Part shown: one piece after another, positions 49,299 to 61,300 of the stretch
How positions within the stretch are numbered: position 1 is the stretch's first letter
Layout: each line of letters starts with the position of its first letter
DNA from: Lepidurus packardi
Taxonomy: Eukaryota > Arthropoda > Branchiopoda > Notostraca > Triopsidae
Assembly: GCA_023053545.1 (NCBI GenBank)
Contig: JAKZAN010000006.1
Coordinates: 9,084,351-9,148,350 of the forward strand
Length of the DNA: 64,000 nt
Direction: 5' to 3'
Program-made: the position numbers and the translations under genes
The notes under the pieces: model-generated
Told to the model about the DNA's origin: nothing
The model's database searches: none
Seen by the model: the letters and a program-made list of their open reading frames with translations, nothing else

Positions 49299-51479
49299 TC
49301 AATTGTCATCCGAGCTATGCGATCGGTCTAACGATACTTGTGAATAGTAGCGTCGGCTTCTTTCCAGGGCAGTGCTGAAGCTGACGGGCGGTTTATAATC
49401 CAGAACCAAATCAGCTCGCAGTCGATTGAAGCTATAGACGCCACAAATATAATGCAAAATAGCCGCAGGTGGAAATGGAAGGCTAAACGTGAGCAAAGGG
49501 CGGAGTAATCGCGTCACAACTTGTAAAAACACCAACAAGAGAAAAGTAACATAGTAAGGTAACCAGGATTTCGACAAACGAAATCCACGGTCTTTCAAAA
49601 ATGGCTCTAGAAAAGAAAAATGACAGTCCAGGGGCGTGTCATCCGTGATGAAGTAGTATTTCCCACCTACGTTATCCGTCTTGAGTTTATTCTTGGCCTG
49701 GATGTGCGCATATGCCGCATTTCCTTTGAAAAGAAGTCTATTACATTCAGACCGTAAACAAAAGACTCAAATTACCAACGTAAGTGATTTGAAAACGTTG
49801 CGCGAACTCGTGTCCTACTCGATAAAGTGTACCTCCGCACTCCTGTGCAGTTTGAAGTGATTCTTTGACGAAATAAGGGTCCAGTTCTCCGTAAAGCAGA
49901 GTCAGACGTAGTATCGCAGTTTTTAAGGTTTCATCACCTGTGTGCGTGATTAACAGAAAGCTTTTAACAGACGAGCCATTGTGGAAACAGTACCAAAATA
50001 CATGGTGAAATTAACTAAATTAATATAGACTAAGCAATTAGACGCGAATATGTAACTTTAATAACATGGAGAATTTCAGAGGATAGCCAAACATAGTAGT
50101 CCAGACGTTGCGATGTTTTCAGGCATTCAATTAAAGCTCGTGTTACATAGATATTCTATAATGTCGCCAAAATTAATAACTTTAGTTCTTATCTGATCGT
50201 TTTGTAAAAAAGTGGAATTTCGATGACGCATACTAATAAGTTGCTTTTACTGGCTAAAAAACGTCGTTAACTATTATACCTGAAATGTAACTAAACACTT
50301 AATACGATTCAGAATCCCGTACTATAAGTATTCAGTGTTCACCATTGCCGGAATGCAAATTAACTTTTCGTCTTCAAGAAAAATAACAAGACTGAGAATT
50401 TGGAAACTGTCATGTCCTAGGCATTATTTTAAGTGTTCTTATAAAGAAAAATTTCCCGCAAATTCAGCGCGTGGCTATAAAACTATCCTGCTTGAATTTT
50501 ACTCACAAAAATAATGCACGTTCATAAACATAACCCGTGCAAAACAGCGCGCGCGACCCTTGGATTTAACTTGGGCTTAACAAACTAAGCTATACGGGAG
50601 AAAGAAAAACTTCCACGCTCCAGATTGAACTTACTTTGCTGCAAGGGTCGTCCATGAGCTTCCAGTACCAATTTCTCAGCACGCAATTTGGAGCCAGCTA
50701 AAGCAGGCAGCAATAATTGATGAGAAGCAAGAGGGACACATCCTAACTCCTTAACTTCCACCAAGTCCCCAGACTTGGGAATGCAAACGTCCACTGTCGA
50801 TGTGAATACGAAGCGCGCTACATTGAATTTCAAACAAGCGTGAATCACGCTTCTGGTCCCTAGAAAACCAAAAACATTTACATTTTTCTGAAGCCCCCCA
50901 AAAATCCAGTAAATCTAGTAGTAATCTAGTAGTTTGGGATAAGAAAGGAAATATCTTATCCCAAACTTACATTAATGGTACCTTCCGTATTAACTCGCTC
51001 TGCGTCACTTAAACTCGGTTGCTTCGTAAATCCGGTGGCAGCCGCGCAGTGAATCACACAAGACACGCCCCTAAACACCTCCTCCAGCTTCTCCGCGTTT
51101 TTCACATCACCCACAAATCCTTTAATGCATTTTGTCTCTTTAAAACCTGTAGACATACGCCATACATCGTCGCACCAAAAATGATGTAAATAAATAAACA
51201 AAGATTAATTAGCATATACTGATCAAGAAAATTATGGTAAATTACCAAGTTGATTGACGTAAGGACGCAAATCAAGGACACGAATCTCCTTCGTCTCCAA
51301 ATCTGAACTTAAGCACTGAATAATATGTTGACCCAAAAACCCAGCTCCACCTATTGCAGTCGACAAAACAACAAACAAATGAAAACAAGAATTCACAATT
51401 ACCCTAGAAAATCAACACGTAATAGACCTAAGACAAGATTTTCACCTGTGACTAACACTGTGTCTCCGGTTTCGGCCAT
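49299..51479 (-). CDS. 3-beta-hydroxysteroid dehydrogenase/isomerase-family SDR (complete, 6 exons; catalytic Tyr replaced)
   Basis: Extended short-chain dehydrogenase family. Exons: 51479-51446, 51350-51246, 51146-50982, 50859-50635, 49937-49776, 49723-49299, giving 371 aa, the usual 3-beta-HSD size. The N-terminus MAETGDTVLVTGGAGFLGQH has the GGAGFLG NAD-binding loop. VIHCAAATGF, VNTEGTRSVIHACLKFNV and FVFTSTVDV follow family order. QITYVGNAAYAHI and YYFITDDTP are the C-terminal family blocks, followed by a hydrophobic anchor (WLPYYVTFLLLVFLQVV). Where the family has Y-x-x-x-K, this protein reads PALAGSKLRAEK: Leu-x-x-x-Lys. The Lys is kept and the Tyr is not. Exon 3 ends at GGAAG|GTACCA, because the stronger-looking GTAAGT 9 bases downstream breaks the frame. 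Substrate is unknown. The C-terminal anchor suggests ER membrane. Confidence 0.88.
50400..50610 (+). repeat. Dispersed repeat, family B, partial copy in SDR intron
   Basis: Matches the right half of the family B copies (AAACTATCCTGCTTG, AACCCGTGCAAAACA-CGCGCG, AACAAACTAAGCTATACGGGA). Located in intron 4 of the SDR gene. It is non-coding. Confidence 0.65.
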
Positions 51480-52346
51480 ACTAGTCGACCTTCGCTAACT
51501 GAATGGTTATCTCACTGTAGATATCTCACGTGCTACACGAAAGTTCTCCGGGACGTTGGTCAATTTCAGCTATCACATAGGCACTCACGCTCTTTTCTCT
51601 TCGCTTTCTCCTTCATTATCGCTTCTCCCATGTCTAGGAAGTCTCTCTTTCACGGAAGACCTTCGCTCTCCCCAACTTTCTTGGAAACTATCCTCGGATA
51701 AATTATGGGAAGAAACCATCCAGGTACGTCTCGATTTCTGCGAAGTAAACAGCTTATTGCCTCCCAAAACTTTCCCCTCAGTACAAACTCATTAGCCTAA
51801 ATCGGACGAAAGCCGTCGAGCAAGTTTTCCACAGACCCCATCAGACGTTAAAATTGGCCAGTTTCTCCTCAACGAGTTCTCAATAGCCCACAGTTCACGC
51901 ATTCCCAATAGCCCACCACACACACGTCTTCCTCACTGGAAAACCCCAGTTGAAATAGAATCAGAAAACCCCCTCAAAGAAACCCGCTCCAAATATTTAT
52001 ATTTTGGGTAATTTCATACAAGGGTTCTTTTTCCTTTTTTTATCATTTACCCTCGTACATTCTTTTTTTTACCGTTTTACCTTTTGTCCGGCTGAGCATC
52101 ACATGGAAGGGCGAGTCATCTTGGGCAAAAATAAGAAACAAAAGGTAAGGGGGGAAGGGGGGGGGGAGAAATAACTAGGTGAAAAATGGGGACGTATTAA
52201 GTTACAAAAAATGATTAAAGACATAGTAGAAGTAGGGGCTGATTTTTTTTTAACCTTTTACATATTAAATTCCCCCCCCCCCCATCAATAAGGAATCTAT
52301 GTACATTGAACCACTGAAAACTTTTTTGGGCTTTCGATTTTTCTTT
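51480..52346. other. Intergenic: SDR promoter / corepressor 3' side
   Basis: No coding exon is supported. Frames near 51.56-51.80 kb overlap on both strands and carry no motif. It contains a C run (52273-52283) and G-rich DNA near 52150. The 3' UTR of the corepressor and the SDR promoter lie at opposite ends. Confidence 0.5.
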
Positions 52347-52352
52347 TTTATT
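52347..52352 (-). terminator. Candidate poly(A) signal of the corepressor gene
   Basis: Minus-strand AATAAA 46 bases after the stop codon (52401-52399) of the NCoR/SMRTER gene. It is the first canonical hexamer downstream. Confidence 0.55.
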
Positions 52353-52398
52353 TGCCTTCTGGATTATTATCTCGAAGGGACTGCTTTACTTGTTTACT

Positions 52399-55300
52399 TT
52401 AGTCTTCGTCAGATAAGGTTTCGTACTGCGAAGAAAGAACAAAGGCGGGGCCCGAGCTGGAAGGGGGCGCGGGCAGCGAAGGTGGGCGTGGCGCAAGGAC
52501 CGAAGTGCCTCCAGAGGGTGAAGCCAGAGACCGAACGGTGAGTGCCGAGTAAGGGTACGTGTAAGACGTGTGTAAGTAAGGTTGAGGACTTAAGCGAGGC
52601 GGACCTATTTGGAGCGACAGAAAAATTTTCATGAAAATTTACAACATGAAAAAGGCTTTTGCACTGGTTACGAAAATTTGTTATCATTTTTGCAAGGCAA
52701 CACAGACAATTTTTTATAATAACTGTTGTTAATTACCTGATGGCGCAGAAGAGTGAGGCGGAGCCAAACCTGGTGATTGGCGATGATCTTGCTCGGGAGC
52801 TCTGGGCGACGGACTCAGGCGAGGCTTTTTGGGGGGCGAATGCGCAGGCATAAGTAAAGAGCGTGAAACAGGCGGTCCTTCCCCATGCTGTTGTTGCTGC
52901 TGCTGTTGGCGATGTTCTTCATCCGACGTTCGCATCACTTCGACAATTCGGTTCTTGACATAGTCTAAAGGGGACAAGGAAGGCTGTCCTCCGCTATTAC
53001 CACTGTTCCCGGATGGATTAGCTGCCGACACGGGGATCATGTTATGATGCCCTCTGTTGGTTCTTCGGTCATTGGTGGGCGGCGACGGGACGGGAATAAC
53101 ACGCAGCATGCCGGAGTTGCTATTTGCTTCCTTTTCTTGCTCCTGCAACGCTTTGCGCAGCTTCCAATTCTGATACACATAGTCCTCATGGCTCACTGAT
53201 GTATGAGGAGGGTGATGAGCAGGGTGACTAAAGTCTTTCGCAATGATGGACTCGATATGTTCGCCTAGGGTGAAGCCCTTGGCTTCTAATGGCTTATGTG
53301 GAGATGCCCTAGAGGACGCCGCGATGGAACCAGCTTGTATATCTCCTCCCGTGCGTATCCTAAACAAAATAAAAAAGAGTGTTAAAAATTTCCAGGTGTC
53401 AAGTTACACAGTAGTCCGGACTTGCGTCCGAAAATTGTGTGAGAAATGTACATTTCCAGAGAAAACAAACAGCACACAAAAATAATGAGCGAACTGAACT
53501 TACTTAGAAAACAGTAAGTCGGCGGGGCCTTTGATGTTCGGTGGAGGTCCGGCGGGTAAAGGGGCGTGTCCTTGCACATGGGGGTTACCCGAGTCTCTTT
53601 CCCTCTCCCCACCACCAGGTGGAACTGCTTGGTTAATCTGGTGCGTTATAATCGCGTCAATCAAGGAAGCCGCCGTTATATCCGAACCACCACTACTACT
53701 GCTGCAATTACTGCTCCCACTGACTCCTCCGATGGCAATTGCTGGCAACTGCCCTCCCCCTTTCGGTGAATCCCGTTGGAAACCGTACTCTTCCCGCCGT
53801 CCGTCCGATAATAATCTAAAATTAGACACGAAACGGGATAAATTAGAACTCTTTACAGCATTTCACAATTACTATAATTTCTTATTTTAAAATTATTATG
53901 ATGCTCGCTTTTTCACCACGTACAAAGTAGCAACATTAGTAACGCTACATGAATAAGCGATAAAACATTATTTTAAGAAAATACTAACCTAGGTGGTGGT
54001 CCCAGACGATTATCTCTACTGTCTCGCATATTGTCACGTTCGACCCGCTTCACTTCCCCGGTGGAAGACAAATTGCTCGCATTGGACGACGGTACCGGTA
54101 AGGCCGGTTGGGCAGCTGCGATGTTCACCAACGAAGCAAACGCGTCGTGGTAGGCGTACGCTGGCGCCAACATTGGTTTCCCTTGAGGCGATTGCGTCAC
54201 AGAAGGCGGGGCCGTTGTGGGCTGTCTGGAACCTGCGCCCGACGCCAGAGGAGCTGATCGAGAGGACGACGTCATCGCCGAAGATGCTGGAGAACCTGGT
54301 GGGGCTGTCCGAATCACTCCCTGGCGTTGGGACGGGTAGTAACCTGGGCCGGCTGGTGCTGCAGTACTTACGACGATATTTGCGTTACTCACGTGATTGG
54401 ATGACGTAGGAGGGAGGGGATAAATGTCATGGTGCGCGACAGGTTGCCGTATGTAAATGGGGGCGGGTCCTGGGGGGTAGTACATATGTTGTTGTTGCTG
54501 CTGCTGTTGTTGTTGTTGTTGTTGCTGTGGGTGATGATGAGGGTGCAAATGCGGATGGGGGGACGGGCCGAGGGGCCTATGTTGCTGGAGGGGCGGCTGT
54601 TCTCGCTCCCGTTCGCGCTCAGGAGGCAAAGCGGAGCGTGAGGGAATGTCTCGTTCTCTTCGTCCTTCACTTCGTTCCCGTTCTCTTTCGCGTTCGCGGC
54701 GACCTACCATTTGCTGCGACGTCAGGTAATCGTTCATGATAATCTGCTGCGAACTGAGCTGAGATTCCGTGGGGTACTGGGGCCGATGGGAGAGCGAAAG
54801 GGGCGTGGCACCAGCGGAAGAAGGGTGGGTTGGGATGGCCGTGCTGGCTGGGGATTGGCGTTTATAGGCGGCTTCCATTGGAGATCCCCGATTGTCGTAG
54901 CGGTGGGTCAGATCATAAGCGTGAGGGGGCGTGTCTTTAGCGCCGCCGGGTGGCGTAGCTAGCGGTCTGCGCAGCACCTCGCTGCTCGACACAATGGGCG
55001 TACCCTAGAAATGAATAAGTTTAATTACTTTTCCAAGAAAATGCAATTTTCGTTTTTAAAAAAAAAGCTTTTTCTCAATAATGATGTGAGACGGAATTTT
55101 GGTATTCAACATTTCGTTGACGAAAGTAGGATAGAAAGATTTACCAAATAAAGTAGAGAGACCTAACAAACTACATCCCAGAAATTTCTTAAGAAATCAC
55201 GCCAAAAAATCTTAAGTAACTTAAACCATAGTGGCTAAATCCAATACCAGCCCTCCCACAGTCTTGCCATTCTTTTACAATACATTACGAAACCAAATAA

Positions 55301-58300
55301 AAAAAAATCCAACATTGGTATGATAAGATAAGAACTTACTTGAGTGATGGAACCAGCCGACAAGAAAGACGCCGTTTCCTTAGGCTGCAAAGGCGTTGGA
55401 TGCGGAGCGCGTTCCAAGCGATGCGTATGCGTCAAGAGGGGCGTTCCATGAATAATAGACCCACCTACTGGTCCCGGACCGGGACTGGATCCATTCCCTC
55501 TGCCTCCACTCGGGACCGGCGACCTTTCATTGCGTAAAGCCATCGGTTGATGTTGCGCTTGTGGCGGCAGGTTGCCACCTCCCCGATTGCTGCTGTTCAT
55601 CGCCAAAGGTGTATTAGAAGCGTACGGCCGGTACATTTCCGAAGGTGGTTGCAAAGGCGACAGGAAGTGACTCCGAGGGTCCCTCTCTCTCTCCCTTTCC
55701 CTCTCACGGTCTCGCTCTCTGTAATTCTCCCGATCACGGTCATCGGTCCGTTTCTTCATGCTCAAATCCAAGGTCCCATTGTTCTCCTGCTCTGAAGCTG
55801 TACCGCGCTGTTGTTGTTGCTGCTGTTGCTGGTGGTGGTGGTGGTGGTGTTGCTGTTGAAGCTGATGGTGTTGCAGCTGCTGCTGATGGTCCATCATGAT
55901 GAGGTTCTGGTGTTGTTGCTGGCCTCGGGCCATGGCATGTTGCATCTGCACCATAGCCAGTCCTTCGCCTGCCAAAGGTAGATCAGGGGAATGCGCAGCA
56001 GCCCTTGAAGAAAGCGCCGATTGTGATGACGGAACATGCTGCTGCGTGGGAAGCGACACTTTGGGATAACCACCCAGGATGGACACCAAGGTCGGGGAAG
56101 AGGACGGCGGGACGCGATGGGCAGCGGAAGCTGAATGCAAGCCTGAGTCGCGGCTCATTTGCATTTCTATCACGTCGATCATGATATCGCGAATAGATAA
56201 CGTCTGCCCAACTCCACCTCCTACAGCAGCATTCGTGGCGTGACTGTTGCTACCGCCGTGGTTCGGGAGGTGAGGAGGGGTTGGATGAGGGCTGCTGCGG
56301 TTATTCGTCATGGGGGCAGGGCCTGGTGGAGGTAAAGACAGAGCCGAAATGGTGGACGTGGGAGGAGCCAAAGTGGTACTGATACTTTGAGCAGCAGTAC
56401 GCTGACGATGTGGGACTCCGGAGGCATCTTCCGCTTCGTTAACTGCCCCTCCTTCATCGGCGCTTATCTAAAAGAAACAAAAAACCCCAACTAATTAATG
56501 ATTAAATATAACTAAAATAAAAGCAAGACATTTAACAAATTGGAGTCGACGGAATCTAGTGATACAAAAGAGGTGTCTCTTTTGAATATCGTGAATGCTT
56601 TCTTTATCAATCAAATGAACGTACTAACGGACGCGTACATTCTACAAGTATTTCAGTGGAGACCTAACACAAATCCTTAGCAACTCTAGTAAAAATATAC
56701 TAAATGGGTTATTATTACCTCTCATTATTACGCCTTCTTATTAAGTATAGCTTAGCTTTCTACGGTATGAGAGCATGGGGAACGCACAAAAGCTACCTTA
56801 CGTAAACAATAAGCGAGATTTTAAAAAAAAACTTCTCACCCTAATGTAGACAAATCTAAATCACTTGAGAACTTGACAGTTTATTTTTTATTTTGCATTA
56901 ACTCATTTGGAAACTGCACACTAATTCTTCACCTTCACCGAAAAAGCGAAATTGCAACTTTGAAAACTATCGTGCCAAGACATTTTTAAAAATTACTTTA
57001 AGAAAAATTTCGCGCAAAATGAGTACGCGGTCGTGAAGCTATCCTGCTTGTCGTTTTATGGGCAGAAGCAATGCGCGTCGATATACACCCATGCAAATCA
57101 CTTGAACGCCCCTCGCGATAGCTTGGAGAAAACAAGCGAAGCAACCCGGATTTGTAAGTCAAATTATTAAGGCTCCCATATACCTTGGCTCGGTATAGGC
57201 GATTGGGGAATTTCGTGAACACTTCTTTGAGACAACCAGTGCATTTAACGAAAAAATTCTTCGACAAAACTCTCGAGTCTGCTAACAGGTAGTGAACAAC
57301 CAATGCAAAATTTTTTCCAATGAATAATACATTAGCAATATGCAAATTAAGTTTGTAACTATGAAAAATAAGCTACCCAAAAATGTGTTCTTTGGTTTTG
57401 CACTAGCTGCTAATAAAAGAAAACTTTTGTTTTAGTATGCTTTCAAATCTGACAAGCCGTTTTCGAGAAATCGTGTTCCAAAGCTTGACGACTTGATTGG
57501 TACATTGTGCTGCTACAGCAAACTGTGGTGACAAATCGTACTTTTCAGAAACAAAACAAGTTTGGAAACTTTGCCGGCAATTAGCTATCTATTTCTTTTC
57601 TTAGCTTGATTACTAATTTACAGGTTACGTACCTAGCCAGAACAAAGAAATAATGATCCTGAAAACTTTAAATCGTTAATGGCATAAAGAAATTTTAATT
57701 AACTCATGAACTATGAATTATTTGAAGTTCTTTTTTTCTTCTTAACGATAACTTTCTATTGCAATTTCTTTGCCCCAAATTAGTTTCTGGTAACGAAACA
57801 CGACTTTTTTCTTCATTTCTTTTTGGCTGAAAATTCTCCTTTGGGCCTGAAATCATATATTGATAGCAAGTCCATTATAAAAGAAAAGAAGCGCATATTC
57901 TTGACCAACCGATTTTCAACGTCGAATCGTCTCAGACAATGAAAACAAGAAAAAGAAGAGGTCAAATATAGGGGGATCAAATAGCTCTGAAATGGATACA
58001 ACTTACGGTTTCTGAAGAGTCATAATCTTCTTTGCTTGGCGTATGGGAGGCACGAGGCCTATGCTGCTGCTGAACAGCCGGTGGCTGTCCAGGGAAATGT
58101 GAACTGGCCATGTGAAGCGGTAAAGGTACTGGCACCGGGTTCAACTCCTCCCGCTTGAAAGGCACCACCAGCTCGCTCTCGCTAGCAGTTTCAACCTTCA
58201 CAGCAACACCAGTCTGTTGCAATTCGGGCGACGGAGGTCCGGTCACAGCTTCATCACACGAAGAAGTTGACGAACCAGACTCTTCTTCATCGGTCAGTGT

Positions 58301-61300
58301 CGGCGGTCCATGTCTCGAAACCTATGAAAAAAAATCTGATTCTGAATCCATATTTAAGAAAAATAGGATGGAGCGTCATCAATTTTCTCGCGAACCTATA
58401 AATTTTATTTATTTAATTTTTTTTCCATTGAATTAACTCAATTTCCTTCAAGCAATATGAATTAAGAAATAAGTGCGTAATTTAAATTCCAGTTAATTCT
58501 AATTACGCCCCCACGGCAATGGAAGGAATGTAAACAACCGGCACATTGAAACGCTTGCACACTTGCAATACACACTACGCAATACCTAAATGGCTTTAAA
58601 AGTACTACACTATTTTCAGAAAATACTACATATCTCGCAACTTCATTTAGAACGGGACAGGTGGGTCGAGATCGGTTTCACTAACTTGGGCAATTTAAAC
58701 ATTCTAAAAGATTAAGGTTCATGCATACATGACCTGAAAGAAATGTACACAACTTAAATGCGAGTCTAAAATTCTTTCTCACCAAATGCTTAAAAAACCT
58801 ACGTCAGAAGTAGTCCCCTACTAAAAACAACTGACTTCCTACAAAACAAATCTCTACGTAAACAGACAAACAGGACTAAACCCCACCTTTTCCTCCTAGT
58901 CTAGTCTTTGTACCTTTTTTATCTCCTATTCCTGTCCTTTTCCTATCTCTCGTTATGTGGCAAATTTAGACATGTGTGTAGCATGTTATTTTTACTTCTA
59001 ATAAAAACAGCTCACAAAAGCCAAGAAGTCTACAAGTCTTTGTAAAGATTTACAAACGGACGTAATTAAAAACTAAATTAAAGATGTGAAACTCAAGTCT
59101 TAAAAACTGAATTAATTATATCCTTTAAAAAAAAGTCGTGTACCTAAAACTTAACTTTATATATATCATATAGAACCGACTACAAAAGCTATTAACTCCA
59201 CAAATTGTGTTTAGGATCCCGTATATCTTAGCTTATTGATGGGAAAGTGTCACAGATGGCACTGATATTTCTGATTGTTTTGCGAAAGTCTTGCGTAAGA
59301 AAGTAAGAAAAGAAATAGACAGCTAATTGCTTGCAAAGTTTCTTGTAAAACCCTTGTCAAACTTGTTTGACAAGGGGTTTTAGAGCAATTTTGTACTCAA
59401 GTGGTTCGGGAAATTGTACTTATAAAGGGAATTGTGGCGACAACATAGCTTTCCAGCAAGCAAAACAAAGCGTAGAAAATTGGCCGGCAACTAGCTATCG
59501 ATATTTCACTTTCTGACGCAACATTTTTGCAAAACGATAACTAACATCAATGTCATCTGTGACTGCTTAGCCTCAATAAACTAAGCTATACGGGAACCTT
59601 GGCTTGTTTATAAGGGCAAAAGACAATTTGCAGCGGAGCTTTCGAATTTCCAAAAACTACGGCGGTCAATACTTCTGTTACTACGAATTTTTTTTTAATT
59701 TCATATCCAATCAATAATTAGAATCAACACGAGATGTATAACACTCCCATGCTCTGAAATGACTGAGTGTTTAAATTAATTGTGCAATGTTACGCTTTAG
59801 ATTAAGGCTACCATTTAGCTTAGCTTTCTTTGGCACGATAGCATGGGGAATGCGCACACATTTACGTACACACGCACACACTTACGTAAAAAAGTACACG
59901 AGATTTGTACAAGACTTCTTGGCGGTAAGGTAGGTATACCAATACGAAGGGTAAGACAATTTTACCTTCTTGTTTTCGCCTTAACTACTTTGAAAAATGC
60001 AGGTGAATTTTTTACCTACGCAAGAAACAGCAAAACTGCGATTTGTTGCATTTTTAAGAAACATTTTATGAAATTTGAGTACCCTACGAGAATTGAGTAC
60101 TCTACGGGAACCTTAATTGCACAATGTTCTGCTATTTACTGAAAGGGAAAGAAGACAAATCTTACAAGTAAATATCACACCTTCCAAACTTATAAAGGTA
60201 AGGACGACTCGAAAAATAGATAGCACTGGAACTTAAGCGTTAATTTGCAACCAGCCTTATCAATGTCATAAGGACGCAAAATAATGAATAACTGAATGAA
60301 ACTATACGAATGTAGCTCCTGAGCCTGACTTGTACTACCTCGTGTGGCTTTTTTTCGGATAATTTGTAGGTTATAGCACGTAAGAATATAGAACAGATCA
60401 GATCTTTGGAACTAATTAAAAAAAGGAACGGAAATTTACGAACCTTATGTAGGTTTTTAGCCATAGCCGACTCATAATCCTCTTCCCCCGACCTTATGGA
60501 GATATCCCCTACACTTCCTCCCCCGGACCCGCCCCCAGGCTGCTCAGAATTGAGCGGTACGGAACTCCCCAATCTCCTGGCCAGTCGATTAAAGCACGCC
60601 GAGCAGCATTTATACACATCGGGGCTCAACTGAAATTCTGTGAAAACAGTCTCTCTAGCGTCCGGACTCAGTTCATGTAGGCGCTGGGGTAATGGTCGCA
60701 ACCTCTTGAGTCGCCTCTTCGGCGTTACGCAGGATGGCATGGGGCAATGCAAGTACTTCCGCCGTACCACTTTACAGCGACACGCCGTGCAGACCCTCAG
60801 AAACTGCGGATACAAGTCCACAGGCGGTTCTTCGAGTCCGTACAGTGACGCCTGATGTCGCGGAATGGGCCTTGACTGGCCTCCGTGTTCCAGTTGCGCC
60901 TGACAAACTGCGCAAGCGTGAGGACCCAAGGTCGTGGCCGGACTGGTATTCTGCTTCGGTTCCACGTGATTCAGCGCAGCACTCACGGTGCTACAATTAC
61001 TACTACCATTACCGCCGAGCGTCGCTGTCGCCGTAGACGTCATCAAAGCTGCAGCTGTGTTCGAACTACCACTCACAGGGAGGCTAGCTGCCTGGCGGAT
61101 GTGGTCTTCGTCATCTGAGCTGGGCACCACCGAGGTACCCACAGGACCTGGAGCCACGACTTGGATCGCCGGTGACGGTAGTACCGGCGCTACGACAGGT
61201 TCTTTCAACTCCGGTAGGACTCGACGTCTCGGTCCGCGTTTCCGCTCCAATTTGGGATCCACCGTAACAACCAGCATCCCTTCGACCGTATTCCCGCTAG

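Noticed and set aside
50960-50973. GTAAGT donor (50973-50968) nine bases after the chosen end of SDR exon 3
   Set aside because: It is a better consensus donor but leaves the next exon out of frame. The GTACCA donor restores the family sequence NTEGTRSVIHAC.
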